The notes: generated by a model from the sequence alone, not told the origin. DNA of 64,000 nucleotides from Catenaria anguillulae PL171 (GCA_002102555.1 MCFL01000082.1:1-64000), one strand, 5' to 3'; shown: positions 45,900-57,836, counted from the first letter of the stretch. Numbers and translations are program-made.

Positions 45900-46525
45900 A
45901 TGTCCGGCGTCAAGTCCATGCGAGCGCCCGAATTGGCCGCCATGATTCGCGACCGGTCACTGACTCCAGGGTATTTCCGCTTATCTATTCCATTCCGGGG
46001 CGGGGCTCGGCGGCCTTGAGTACCTTCGCCTTGGTCGCAATCACCCTCGAAGCATACTCACGGCCAAATCCAACAGCAAAGATTACGTTGTCGTGGACGT
46101 GCGTGACGACGATTACATTGGCGGCCACATTCCAGGCGCCGTCAACTTGCCGTCCCATACGTTGGGCGATCCTAATGTGATTGAGGCAAAGGCAAGAGAG
46201 TTTGCGAGCGTGCCCAAGCTCATCTTCCATTGTGCGTCCATCCTCCTGTTTGCTCACACCTGCTCACACCTGGAAGAACCTACAATCAGTGTCCAGTTGG
46301 CTCATTCCGCTGTGGATGTCTTGTGATTTTTACACAGGCGCGCTTTCGCAACAGCGTGGACCGAAAGCGGCAATGCGGTTTGCGTCCATCATGGGTCCCG
46401 ACCGGACATCCGAGATTTATGTTCTTATTGGCGGGTTCAGCCAGTGGCAGCAGCAGTACCGCAATGAGCCAGACTTGTTGGAAGGGTATGACGCCAAGGT
46501 CTGGAGCGACGAGTGGTGGAACTAG
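45900..46525 (+). CDS. Cdc25-like/Arr2-type rhodanese-fold phosphatase
   Basis: Three exons (45900..45970, 46077..46231, 46338..46525; both introns 106 nt) give 137 residues. The fold is that of small Cdc25-like phosphatases and arsenate reductases (yeast Ych1 and Arr2, fission yeast Ibp1): KDYVVVDVRDDDYIGGHI, then the active loop HCALSQQRGP (C76-x5-R82), then EIYVLIGGFSQWQ. The catalytic cysteine codon is split by the second intron (T^GC), so correct splicing is needed for activity. Substrate (phosphoprotein or arsenate) cannot be told from sequence. Confidence 0.9.
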
Positions 46526-47529
46526 CTATCAGTCAAGTTGGCGAGTTTTGTCGACGGCGGCAGCCTTGGGAAGCAGATGATGCCTGGGAGGTGGGTCTTG
46601 CGGGATGGAATGGTCCACTTTCTGGTATTCTGCAAATTTCATGTCAATTGCAACACATTGTCTGTCTATCGCTTCCTATTTCCAGGAACAGTACCCCTGC
46701 TATTTCACTGCCAATTGAAAGGATACCCTTGTGGGTTCCAGAATAAATGCGCAAACTTGGAGCAGCATTCTAGCGCTCGGCAGAAGAGGAAAAATGGCGC
46801 AGCGTCTTCCAGAAGCATTTTCCAGACGAACACGCAGATCGTCTGTCAGGGCATGCGGCGGTGAGAGGATTTGCGAGAGGTGAAAACACGCCCGCCTTGG
46901 CGTTTTGCCTGCTGTGGATTTTGGCGCTTTTCATGGCCTGTAGGTAACCATATCTCCATGCATGGATCAAAATGAGAGACAAATGAATATTGCTAGTGGG
47001 AGATGTCCGTAAGCAAGAAAGCAGAGGGCTTTTTTGAGGGTTTGCATTGTTTACCAAATGCATCATATATACACAGACCCAGGACCCCGATGATGACAAA
47101 CGGACCCGCTGCAGCTTCCAGATCCGGCAGTCCGTTTGCGGCCGAGAAACCAGTCAAGATCCAAATCACTTCACTTGCGAGTTGTTTTCCCGAGCAGCTT
47201 CAAATGCCAAGCAGTCCGCAACCCGTTGGGACTCTCTGCATCAAAAGGAAGAGAGCCAAGAACCCATGAATGACTGAATGCACCTGAAAATCTCGGCCAA
47301 ATCCCCACCCACCTCTCCTTGTATCCATCTCCAGCAACGCCTCCCGCCTTGGCATTCTCAGGCACAAGTCCCTGCTCTGTCTATACCCAATTGGCCGGAT
47401 CGCTTTCATTTCTGCTTGGTCGATAATATATCGCTGTCGACCCGTCCTCGCAGCGCTCCCTAGTCGCAAATCTGGTTCCTTCCACCCAACTACAATCCAT
47501 TCCCATTCCTTTTGCCAAGTCGTAACACC
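46526..47529. other. Intergenic region, no supported gene
   Basis: About 1 kb between two plus-strand genes. Short overlapping open frames only. Confidence 0.45.
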
Positions 47530-48935
47530 ATGACAGCCGCCTCTCCAGCAGCCGTACCGACTCCAGCTCCGCCACTGGGAGCTCAAACAGCGTCGCAACC
47601 GAGCCAGCCAACACAATCCTACAGCCAGCCCCCATTGCACGTTCCTCTCAAGTCTTCGATTGGCGGCACCACCCCTCCGGCCGCTTCACTGTCCGCGCGT
47701 GCCTGGGCATGGGTCCAACCGTACCTGACACTGTGGCGCTCCACCTGGGACTTGAAAATCACCGTCTACGCCATTCTGTGGTTTGTCGTTTGCACCTACA
47801 TTGTGTGCCTGTCCAATTCCGCCGTGGACCGCATCAACCCAAACAACTTTCTCCCATTCGACGAGCGCAAGGTCTTGCACGATCCGCTGCTCAAGTGGTC
47901 GTTCCAAGTGTTTGTGCAATCGGGCTTGCCGCAGGATTTGAGTGACTTGTGGGTCAGGGCAGCCACGGCGCTCTTGTTTGCACGAGCGCTGACCATGAAG
48001 CGGCGGTCCTTGACCATTCTCCGGCGCATCTTGTACATTTCCGGCGCGGTTTACTTGATGCGTGCCCCCAGTGTCATCTTGACTGTGTTGCCCAATCCGT
48101 ACATTCAGGTGCCTACACGTTGCCTTGTCGTTTCCAGTGTTTCCTGGTGTTCTGACCTATCCCTCTCTCTTCATGTGGCTATCAGTGCATTTCCAACCCT
48201 CACCCAAACATCTTCATCGACGCCATCGACCTGATGCTGCAACGCCGGTACTCTTGCGGCGACGTCTTCTTCTCTGGCCACTCCATCTTCATCACGCTTG
48301 TTGCGCGTATCTACATCATGTACACGGACAATGTGGTGATCCACTTGCTCGCTTGCCTCTTCACTGCGGGCGGCCTGTTTTCGCTCGTGTTTACGACCTA
48401 CCATTACAGCATTGACGTGCTGTTTGCGTTCACCATTGTCACGGCCCTGTATTCGATCTACCATTGGATCGCAAAGGGCAAAATGGGCGTCAACCGTTGG
48501 TGGGGTAAGGTCATCTTGTACATTGATGGCGAGCGCATTATGGATCAGGAGGAGGAGGAGTTGTTGCCCATGTCGAGGCGCGGGTCGGCCGTTGGCTCTG
48601 CACTGGACGATTCCGACAACAATGGTCAGCAACGTGTGGCGGCATCCGAAGTGCCTGATACGTTTGGCACGCCGCGGGCAGGAAACATGCGGCAAGTTGG
48701 TGGGAACGGAGCGGGTACTGGCTCACAACTCCCGGTGGATGGCCGGTCGTCGTTGCATCTTGAGCAGTCGGCCGCACTCATGGTGCCATTACCTGGGTCG
48801 CCAGCGTTGGCCGAGGCCGCATTACTGGACGATCAGACGTTGACGGGGTCGGCGGCTGGATCAAACGGGTCGAGCCGGCGGCGTGCAGCGTCGCCCGTGA
48901 GACGAAAGACGGATGCAAGTGACGACGAGTTGTAG
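47530..48935 (+). CDS. Sphingomyelin-synthase-family phosphotransferase
   Basis: Exons 47530..48108 and 48186..48935 (77-nt intron, phase 0; YIQ/CISNPH) give 442 residues. Membrane helices are visible from about residue 75. The catalytic motifs are those of the PAP2-C/sphingomyelin synthase family: CGDVFFSGHS with H225, and TYHYSIDVLFAF with H266 and D270, which transfer a phospho-headgroup onto ceramide at Golgi or plasma membrane. Fungi usually make inositol phosphoceramide with the different enzyme Aur1, so the headgroup here is uncertain. The Pro/Gln-rich N-terminus and Ser/Gly-rich acidic tail after about 315 are poorly conserved types of sequence. The start is the ATG of MTAASPAAVP. Confidence 0.87.
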
Positions 48936-48943
48936 ATTTCGAA

Positions 48944-48962
48944 TTTTTTTTTTTTTTTTTTT
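48944..48962 (+). repeat. Poly-T run
   Basis: A run of about 18 T just after the stop codon of the sphingolipid synthase gene. A second T run occurs near 49080-49091. Confidence 0.8.
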
Positions 48963-49484
48963 CAGTTTGGTTGTGGTGCTGGCCGGCATGATTTGATTTG
49001 AATCCGTATTTTACCCCCTCGACCCCACCTCTTCCTTGCTTCCCTCAGTGGGCGGCTGTCGTTAGCCTTGTCTTATTCCTTTTTTTTTTTTAAATATCTC
49101 CTCCGTTGACTGTTCCTTCATGTGTTTACTACAAGTATATCTGTCTTGGTCTTGGTCTTGTTTCTCACAGCCGCCAGGTCGCCAGTTGACGGTTGCAACA
49201 AACAGCAAGGTGGTTGCTAGGCTTGTCTCTTGCGTACTAACTTGAATGTAATTCCTATTGATATCTCGTTATGCGAAGGAATGACTTGGCGGAAGAAACG
49301 CGCGAAACAGACTGAAGTTGGGTCGTGGCTGCCTGGCTTGGCAGTTGGCGGTTGGCAGTTGGCACGATGGACCAAACATATGGATCTACATACATATAGT
49401 CCCTCCGCCAGCCAGTTCTTTCCAAATGTGCGCAAAGACGTACAACCCTATGAATTAACCACCGGGACGCAAGTATCCACCACC

Positions 49485-51958
49485 ATGCTCACCGTGACCC
49501 CGCGCCGCACGGTACCCCTCCCGACCCTCGCCTCCCCGCTCGGCGACTACATCCAGCGGTCCTACGGCGAATCGCCCGACGCCTATCAAGACGACTTCCG
49601 TGCCCTCGACCAACTGCGTGCCGCCATCACGGGTCCAATCGACCCGCACCCGGCAACGCTCGATGCGCTCGCCCGCTACTATGCGCAGCTGCGCTTTGTT
49701 GCTGCAAAGTTTCCGATCGACGAGGCGTCTCTGCGCATCAAGTTCACCTGGCACCCGAGCTTCAAGCCCGCGAAAAAGGAGTATGCGTTTGCACACTTGG
49801 CATACGAACGAGCGTCGGTGCTATTCAATGTGGGCGCCGTGTGTGCTTCGCTCGGCGCAGCCGAGGCCACGGCCGCCCCCGAGCGTGCTTGTGAGTGGTT
49901 TCGCAAGGCCGCAGGTGTGTTTGATGGGCTCAAGGCCGCACTTGCCAATGAGCTACGCGGCGTGCCTGCAGGCGACCTGGATTTGCATGCGGCCACGACC
50001 ATCGAGTGTGCATTGCAAGTGATGCTGGCTCAGGCTGCAGAATGTGTGTGGATCAAGGGAGCAAAGGCGGGCAGTGTCAAGGATGGGCTGTTGGCCAGGA
50101 TTGCCATGGAAATTGTTGGTCTGTACGGAGCGGCGCTTAAGGCTATTGAAGGGTCGCAGGCGGCGCTCATGGAGGGCATGACAGTACGGATACATCCACC
50201 CGTTTGCCCTGCGATGCGAATCTTGGTCGGCATGCCTTGTATGGATTCACATTATTCCATCCTGTTTAGCGCTGGATCGTCGATATCAAGGCCAAGCAAG
50301 CCCTCTACACGGCGCACGCTCAATTCCGTAAATCCCTCGACTGTGCTTCGCGCATGCTGCATGGCGAATCCGTCGCTCGTCTACTCGCTGCACAAGCCGC
50401 CCTACAATCGAAATCAGCCCTGGCCAATGCCAACAAAATCCAATCGCCGATTGTCGACTTGCTGCGCGCCCTCGACTCGCAAATCGACCCGATTGCCAAA
50501 TCCGCCATCAAGGACAATGACCTCGTCTACGTCCAGCCCGTGCCCAAAGAAGCCGACCTGCCCGCCATTGCCCCCATCCCTTTTGCGCAACTCGGCGTAG
50601 CACCCATCCCATTTGCCGTCGACCCAACACTCGTTGGCCGCCCGCTGTTTGCGGCGCTCGTCCCCTTCGAAGTCCACCAAATGACGTCCGAGTACTCGTC
50701 ACGTAAAGAATCCGTCGTGTCTGCACTCACACGCGACATCCACGCCTGGCACGCACGCGGGCTTGCTGCCTTGCACGCATCTGGCCTACCTGGCGTGCTC
50801 GAATCGCTCGCGTCCACGGCACGTGGCGAATCGGGCGTTCCGCAAGCATCGCTTGATCGTGCGCGCCACTTTGCAACCGTGCTCGGCGGGACCAGGCACA
50901 TTGAGACGCAAATTGCCGCTCTGCAGGCGGCAGCCGAGCGCGGCGCCGGTGTCATGCATGAGATTGAGAGTGTGTTGGATCAGGAGGCAAGGGAGGATAC
51001 AGAGATCAAGGAACAGTTTCAGGAAAAGTGGGTGCGTGAGGCCAGCATGGTGTTACAGCGTCCGATTCGCGATCGGGTCAGCGAGTTGAAGGACAAGTTG
51101 GCGGCGGCGGTCGGAAGTGATGCCTTCATTCGTGAAAAGTATGAGGAAGGCAAGGACAAGATGGTCCGGTTGGAGATGGTGGCGGCCAATGGAGTTGGGC
51201 TGGACGGAATGGTGGGCGATGCGGCGGCGGCGGCGGGCAGCGTTTCGCCCAATGATCCTGCCGTCAAGGAAGCCAGAGACCTGGTAGCACAATACGAGGC
51301 CACGCTCAAGCAAGCCGCAGCACTCGTGACCGAGGCACAGGACATGGCCCGGGCAGACGACATTGCGGCCGAGCTGACGGCCGTGGTTGCCCAGTCGGGT
51401 AACACTCTCATGATTGAAAAGCAGCCCTTGTTTGACAAGCACCTGGCAAAGTACGAGACAGTGCGGGGAAAGCTTGCCCAAGTGGAAAAGGCGCAAGAGG
51501 CACAAGTCGACCAACTTCAGCTCGTTGGCACCCAACTTGGCGCACGCATGAGCGCCAACGGCGCCGGCGCAAAGCAACGTGCCGCGCTCCTCAACGAGCT
51601 GCAGTGTGCATTTGACTTGGCACAAGAGCTTGTGAGCAATCTCAAAGAGGGTCACAAGTTCTACTCGGACCTCACGCGGGTCTTGACCGAGCTGCATCGG
51701 CGTGCAACCGACCTTGTGCTTGCGCGGTCAATTGAGAAGCGCGAATTGTTGTCGGAACTGACGAGGTCGATTGCGGCGGCCGCGGCCCCTGGGTCGTATC
51801 CTGGGCATGCTGGCGGATCGAGCTACACGAATTCCCCGCCGCCGTTGCCGCCAAGGTCGCCTGCGGCACAAGCTGCGTCCTTTGCTCAGCAGCCGCAGCC
51901 GGGTGTCTGGAACCAGGGCGCACCGCCCAAGTTTTCGCGGCCTGGTGGTCGCAGTTGA
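49485..51958 (+). CDS. ALIX/Bro1-domain ESCRT accessory protein
   Basis: Bro1-domain proteins bind ESCRT-III (Snf7) at endosomes and act in sorting, membrane scission or pH signalling (Bro1, Rim20/PalA, ALIX). Exons 49485..50183 and 50270..51958 (86-nt intron, phase 0; EGMT/RWIVDIKAKQ) give 795 residues. The Bro1 domain covers about residues 1-350 (PLGDYIQRSYGE, FKPAKKEYAFAHLAYERASVLFNVGA). The V-shaped helical domain follows to about 700. The tail is Pro-rich (SPPPLPPRSPAAQ), as in ALIX and Rim20. The start chosen is MLTVTPRRTVPLPTL, where the domain begins. Bro1 and Rim20 roles cannot be separated from the sequence alone. Confidence 0.9.
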
Positions 51959-52065
51959 TTCATTTTTTTGTTGCGCGGGTCTCATTTGTCAGGGTTTAAC
52001 GATGGTGTATCACGATCAAAAAGTACATTGCTCTCTTGGATGCTGGATACTTTTGCGCAAGCACC

Positions 52066-53472
52066 TCATGCCGACTCGGCCAAAACTTTTTTCAAATTCA
52101 CCTGACCACTGCCCCTCGCCAGCGGCTTTGGCTGCGTTGGCGCCGGCTTCCATCCAATCAGGTAAATCACTTGGAAGGTTGCTGGGATGGATCCGTCGGG
52201 GTTACCGTGCATGGATTGATAAATGGAAGAAGCCGCGGCCAAAGTATCACGCTTGAGGAGCGGACGCCTGCATGGATGTCAAATGGAGGTGTTGCAGGAT
52301 GTAGGTGAGTGCTGGCGACAAGTACGGCAAATTGAAAAAAGACATTGCTGCACCGTTGGAAGACTGCGTTGGATTCACCCATGGCGCGCAAGTCGTCCAT
52401 GAGATCGTACGGTGATGGGTAATCGACAACAATTTCGTCCACGTCCACTGATGGGATCACATGACAGCATGACGAGGTGAGTGTGATGCGCAGTCGCATT
52501 GTAAATGAAGCACTGAGAAAGACTCCGTACCAGTTGTGAGCGTCAATCCTGCCCTTGACAGCAACCCACCCATGTCGGCCACAACCGTCATGGGACTAAC
52601 TCGTGGTGAAATACCGCCTTCCCGCTCCAGCTCTGCGAGTTGCAAACTGGTCCGCAGCTCGAAAATGGAATCGCCGCCAAACATGGCCCCAATGAAAACG
52701 CCGTCTGGCTTGAGGCATTTGCGAGCCTGAATGAGCATACCTGAAAAAACACAAGTGCTGGGGTCAGAATGGGACAGTTGATTAAAGCGTGACTTACATG
52801 AGGGAAACGTACCGGGAAGATCGTTGACCCAATGCATGGACAAGTTGGAGACAATCATGTCGAGGCTGTTTTCCTCAAAGGTCGACAAAAGGTTGGACTC
52901 CTCATCAAGCACGCGGCGCTCGATTTCAACTTCGCGCTCGGCATCGAGCTCTTGGTCACGGTAAAGCAAGTCACCTGCATGGTACAACAACAGTGTGAGC
53001 CACTTGCAGTAAGCCAACATTCGGGAACTGATTGCACGACGTACGGGACATATCGCACATGATGACCTTGGACGTGATATCCGTGTCCAGGTACTTGACC
53101 AGATGTCCCGCCCCGCTTCCAAGGTCCACAATCGTCGGGTACTTGTTCTTGACATCCTGACAGGCACAACAACAACCGATTGTGAGTTCGTCCGGTCTGT
53201 GACAATAATTGTTCACGCAAATGGCGGCAACTCACCAAGATCCGATCCACCAGACGGTTGGCAATCTCGTCCTTGAGGTAATCGGTCGCTCGCGAGTTTG
53301 GGTGACGGCTGGCTCGGTCCCGTTGCAGCTTCTTTGCGTTTCGGTCAAAGATGACAGGCGGACCCGATGGTCGGAGTGGGTTTGCAGAAGGAGCTGCGGC
53401 CGAAGCGAGCGGCCGGCGGAGTAGGCGAGGCAGGTTGCTAGACCGGAGAGATTGCATTGCCAAGGAATTCAT
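52066..53472 (-). CDS. NDUFAF5: NDUFAF5-like arginine methyltransferase/hydroxylase, complex I assembly
   Basis: NDUFAF5 is a mitochondrial SAM-dependent enzyme that modifies an arginine of NDUFS7 early in complex I assembly. Six exons (53472..53236, 53156..53045, 52974..52813, 52740..52531, 52447..52354, 52267..52066) give 338 residues with consistent phases. The N-terminus [20 protein letters not shown] has the basic amphipathic look of a mitochondrial presequence. Motif I is [15 protein letters not shown], followed by [79 protein letters not shown] and [16 protein letters not shown], all matching NDUFAF5. The gene implies the organism has respiratory complex I. It is unusually intron-dense for this window (five introns of 70-86 nt). 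Confidence 0.95.
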
Positions 53473-54191
53473 TGCGGGAGAGGAGACTGGGAGGAGACCG
53501 TCATTGGTTGTGCCTGACTGTACATGTGCTTGATGAACCATCATCCGCACACATGTTCACGGCGCTGCCATTGATGGGCAATTGATGGGTTGGTCCGCCG
53601 ATGGGACGTGTCCGCTCAGCTTGGATCGAGCGTCATGGCTTCCTGCAAACACGGCCCACCTGGCCATTCTATCCTCTTTCACCATTACACCATGATGAGC
53701 GAAAGAATGCCGCTGCCCGTGGGAATGCATGAATGTACCGCTTCGTGCCGCTGAGCTCAAGGACTGCCTAAGGGACTGTCTGCCTCAGGGCAGGCACTTC
53801 TAAAGGAGGACTTGAAGGAGATCATGTCTGTTCTCGCGCCAACTACGTTCTGCAACTAAACGTGTGCACCCACTTCCCTCCCCCCCCCCCCACTTGGTGC
53901 ACCATTTACCATGTCCGCATATCCTATGTGGAACAGTACCCGATCAAAACCACCTCAACATACAACAATGGTTCTTGTGAAGAGGGCACCGGGCGCCTCG
54001 GGAGGGGCGACTCGGTCGATGACGTTGTATTTGAATTGGCAACAGCTGGTTCGTCATCCTTCATTCATGAGTGGCGGCATACTCTCTCGCTCATCACGAT
54101 GCACAACGCAACTGAATTGAACATGTTCAATGATACTTTCTCACCAGCAAACTCAAACAACCACTCCACCCTCTGCTCCCTCATTTGACAA
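53473..54191. other. Intergenic region between two minus-strand genes
   Basis: About 700 bases with a C10-type run near 53880-53890 and no supported gene. It holds the promoter side of NDUFAF5 and the 3' side of the E2 gene. Confidence 0.45.
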
Positions 54192-55904
54192 TCAATTCGA
54201 CGGCTTCTTGCTAAACAACCCGCTCTTGCCCCCGAAAATCGACCCACCCGCACCCGCCTGCTTACTCACGGCCGCGCCAAGCAACCCGCCCTTGCCTAAC
54301 AACCCGGTACCCGCCGCCGCTCCGCCCGTGCGCGCAAACAATCCGCCACTGCCGGCCTTGTGTGCACCAAAGAGGCCCGGGGTGCTGCCAAGGCCCGAGA
54401 GCAAGCTGCCCGTGGTGCGCGATGTGGATCCAAGCAGTCCGCCCGTGCCGAGAGCGGTGCGTGTAGGCGCCGCCGCAGTGACAAGGGATGTGCCTGACGG
54501 GCGCGTCGCGGATGAGCCAATGACCGAGGCGACGGCTGGTTTAGTTGTAGGTTGCGGTGGAAGCGCAGGTGTGGGTGCAGAGACGGTGGTGCTCGTGGTT
54601 GTAGTGGGTGGCAGGGACACTGGAGATGGAGACGAGGACGATGATGAGACGTGAATCAGGTCTGGGGATGGCCTTGTCTGGACTGGTGGCTGTAGCGTTG
54701 GTTGTAGTTGAGGCTCCGGCTTGGGCTCGGGTTCGCGTGCAGAGGCGGATGCAATTGATGATGTGTTTTCCTTGTCGCTGTTGCTGCTGGATGCAGTCGA
54801 GATGTTGAAGGGTGTCGGTGGGTCGTTAGATGAGCGGGCTTTCTTGCTTGGGCGGGGATCGGTTGGGGTTAGGGCATGCGGAGGTGAGAGTGAAATGTCA
54901 TTGGGAGGAGGAGATGGCTCTGGGTCTCGAGAGCGCTTGGATGACGGGTTGGTGGATTCGGGATCAGACTTGGCTGCATTGTGGTCAATGGAAGGCGAAG
55001 ATGGACGAGACTCGCTCGGTGCAGATGGACTAGTGCTTGATGAAGCGGCAGGTTGTAGCGACAGATTGGCTTGGAGCGACGACTTGGTGGCACTAGTCAG
55101 ACCACCGACGATGCCAGATCGGCCGGCACTGGTAGACGAAATCGCCATCAGGCGCTTGCTGTTCAATAACGATCCCCGTGAACTGCTTGCCGTCAATCCC
55201 ATCTTGAGAGTTGAGCCCTTCAAGAGGCTGCTCTTGCTTCCCAAAGTGACGGTGGACACTGCAGGCGAAGAGCTCGAAGCTGCCATGGATGCGCTTGTCG
55301 CACTCAATGCCAGGCTTGAAGAAGCCGACTCAGACGACCCGCATGAGGGGTTATTGGGAGTGGGTGCTGGAGTGCTTGACGGGGTGCCGGTAGCATACAT
55401 TTTGGTGTACTCTTTGGCTTTGCGCTGAAATTCTGCCCCGTTCTCCATGAGAAGCCTGGCTGCGTCGGCATCCAACGGATCGTGCGGGTTGGGCTCGGCC
55501 AACAGCTGGCGGATCTGCGCCAGGGCGCTGCGGATGTTGCACTTGACGGGGTTCCACCGGTCCGGCTCGTTGCCCTCCTTGAGAACAGGGATGCAAATGC
55601 GGCCGTCGCTGTCCATGTTTGGATGGTACACGCGGGTGAGAAACTTGACGTGTGGCGGGGCGACAGGGTAATTGGGCGGCAGGCGGCAGGCGAGGTGGAA
55701 GACGCCGCCCTCGTAGGGGGTGCCGGCGGGGCCGGTCATGGAGACGTCGAGAAGGAAGCCGCCGTCTTGGTCAAATGTGAAGGAGGCGCCGTCCGAGTTT
55801 GGGTGGGTGTCGCGCGGCCAGCAGCGGACGCCGTCGCTCGGGTCGTCGCGGAGCTTCTTGAGCTCGGCGACGAGGCGGGCTTTCGGGATGCCTGTGGTGG
55901 CCAT
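54192..55904 (-). CDS. Ubiquitin-conjugating enzyme E2 with long GLFG-like tail
   Basis: 570 residues from the ATG of MATTGIPKARLVAEL. The UBC fold covers about residues 1-165, with YHPNMDSDGRICIPVL carrying the HPN motif (94-96) and catalytic Cys104, then RWNPVKCNIRSALAQI and EPNPHDPLDADAARLL. It transfers ubiquitin from E1 to E3 or substrate. The catalytic domain resembles UBE2T/UBE2N-like single-domain E2s. The remaining 400 residues are Ser/Thr/Pro-rich with a nuclear-import-like RSRDPEPSP region. The tail ends in phenylalanine-glycine units (PGLFGAHKAGSGGLFARTGG; SIFGGKSGLFSKKPSN) like GLFG nucleoporins. The same frame is open to 55997 upstream, but the conserved fold starts at the chosen ATG. 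The tail is unlike known E2 extensions that I can recall. Confidence 0.9.
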   Translation of the reverse strand: MATTGIPKARLVAELKKLRDDPSDGVRCWPRDTHPNSDGASFTFDQDGGFLLDVSMTGPAGTPYEGGVFHLACRLPPNYPVAPPHVKFLTRVYHPNMDSDGRICIPVLKEGNEPDRWNPVKCNIRSALAQIRQLLAEPNPHDPLDADAARLLMENGAEFQRKAKEYTKMYATGTPSSTPAPTPNNPSCGSSESASSSLALSATSASMAASSSSPAVSTVTLGSKSSLLKGSTLKMGLTASSSRGSLLNSKRLMAISSTSAGRSGIVGGLTSATKSSLQANLSLQPAASSSTSPSAPSESRPSSPSIDHNAAKSDPESTNPSSKRSRDPEPSPPPNDISLSPPHALTPTDPRPSKKARSSNDPPTPFNISTASSSNSDKENTSSIASASAREPEPKPEPQLQPTLQPPVQTRPSPDLIHVSSSSSSPSPVSLPPTTTTSTTVSAPTPALPPQPTTKPAVASVIGSSATRPSGTSLVTAAAPTRTALGTGGLLGSTSRTTGSLLSGLGSTPGLFGAHKAGSGGLFARTGGAAAGTGLLGKGGLLGAAVSKQAGAGGSIFGGKSGLFSKKPSN

Positions 55905-56164
55905 GGTGCATTGATCCGATGGTTGCGTGGGCTGCGTGGACTGCGACTGCCAAGTTGTCAGTTGGTGGTTGGCGGAGCGAGTCAAGGAGTGAGTCACTGA
56001 TGAGGCTCTTATGTATCGTATACATACATACGTACAGATACATATAACGAATGCTTTTTACTTATAACGAAACGTCGACACAACTGAACGCATCGCCCTG
56101 AGTCTGAGCATTGTCATGCCGACTGCATGTGCCACTTCTTCTCCGCACCCCTTGCGCGCCACGA

Positions 56165-56212
56165 CCACGGCCACGGCCACGGCCACGGCCACGGCCACGG
56201 CCACGGCCACGG
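56165..56212 (+). repeat. CCACGG hexamer tandem repeat, eight units
   Basis: Eight perfect copies of a 6-base unit, with a diverged unit just before and after. It marks the left side of the accessory block. A long open frame through it has His-Gly repeats and no other support. Confidence 0.9.
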
Positions 56213-57300
56213 CCAACCGTCCTCACTGATCTTGCCACCAAGTCTACAAGTGCTGCATTTCAAAGTTCTTTCTCACCGCACAACACATGCCTGCTTTGGA
56301 CCATGTTTGCAATTTTCAGGCACCAGGCGCCCCTCAGGCCATCACCAAGCTCCCAGGAGCATCCGGGTGCCGCTCGTGTGACGATTGCCGTGGATTCGGG
56401 CGCTGAGAGGTCATTTGCCGCCGTGAACGATGCCGCGCCCACTTCATCGTGCCCAGTACGCAACGCTTTTGTCTTTTCTGTGGGCCAAGTGTACATGCAT
56501 GCTCAGCACTAAATTCTTGCCTGTGATGATGTACATCCGCTCTCCCCTCCCACTGCTCCCGTCCCAGCCCCCACCACCCCTGCTCCCACGCTGGCCGCGG
56601 CTTTAGCCCCAGTCCACAACGGAGACAGCGATAGCGAGGTGGTATTGTTGCGGAAAGGCAAGGTACGTGAGGCATGTTAAGCCGTCTTCAGCCATGTGTG
56701 TTCAATTGACGCGGGTGTTTTACTTTGTTGTGTCCCAGTATACCATCATGATTCATTGTTTATCATCTCTCAACTCCAAAAATGCCATCAGTCACCCCTC
56801 GCCATCTGCATTCACGAAACGCGCCCGATACACCCCTACCCGCCCACGCACCAGGACCTGTGCCCGTGCATACATCGGGACGCCCCTCCGCCGTACCGTC
56901 GCGTATGTTGTCCACTGCACAATGCCCGCTAATGCTTGAGGGATAGCATTCGGGCCGTCTGCCGTTTCATTCAGCTTCAAACGCACGACCAAGCCCCTCA
57001 TTTTCGGTGTCAACCAGACACAAGCGGCGGTCGTGATGTATGTGCCAAAGAGTACGATTTCCTGGTCGGACGTGTTAACAATGCGCCAGTGCGCATTGTC
57101 ATCGGCACTCAAAGACATGGCGAACACCTTGCTCTTGTTCGTATCGCCGCAGCCCAACCCTCGCTTTTCAACGAGCAGTGTGCTGGATCTTTTTCCGCCA
57201 GCCGTCACCTTCCCGAGTCCACACTGGCCATGGGGAACACTCCCACATGTGCACCGGCCCGAAGCGACCAAGAGCTCATTGATGCCGAGGTGGTATACAA
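56213..57300. other. Accessory region, no firmly supported gene
   Basis: Open frames occur on both strands. On the plus strand 57230-57408 reads like real protein (SDQELIDAEVVYNAGLCSIK, SHIRASLLWENMFPIG) and then hits a stop. No start, intron structure or family could be assigned. Confidence 0.35.
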
Positions 57301-57309
57301 CGCGGGACT

Positions 57310-57836
57310 ATGCTCCATCAAGGCGGTGCCGAGCCACATCCGGGCGTCTTTGTTGTGGGAGAACATGTTCCCTATTGGGGCTATGTCTGGCCGTGCGTTG
57401 GGCGGCTGAGATTCAGGCCATGCTCAGACTTCGTAGTTTCCCTGATGGTGTACGTAATTTCTCGTTGCGTTTCAACCACTTTTTGCTTAACTCATTGGCT
57501 TCTTGGACCCATGTTCAGTTTGGCAAAACAATTACGGCGACCGAGATGCGCCTTGTGCTGCAGGCTCGTGGTGGTCCGATGGCCACAGGCGAAGTCGCGG
57601 TGGAATTGGCCCAAGGCGTCAACAAAAACATCAAGGTCAACGGGTGGATGATGTTGTTCGCAACTGGCCCAGTGTGGATTGTACGGCCTGAGGGTGTCCC
57701 CGCGGATATGGATGAGGTGATACGCGCGGTAGGTGACCACAGGCGTTTGCACTTGCCAGAACCCGCGCCAAGTCAACGCAATGGCATGCTGCGCGAGCTC
57801 GCCCACGACGCAGCGATGTTCGGAAGCGCGAGTTGA
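57310..57836 (+). CDS. Possible two-exon gene fragment, unknown function
   Basis: The second exon (57519..57836) encodes about 105 natural-looking residues (ITATEMRLVLQARGG, NKNIKVNGWMMLFATGPVWI). It would follow a 71-nt intron (57448..57518, GTGTAC...TTCAG, phase 0) from an upstream frame. Its 3' end and flank are repeated at 60.2 kb. The upstream exon is uncertain, because two frames there look equally protein-like. No family is recognised. Confidence 0.3.

Noticed and set aside
56111..56512. Gene containing His-Gly repeats at 56.1-56.5 kb
   Set aside because: The open frame is created by the CCACGG repeat; no conserved motif or gene structure on either side.
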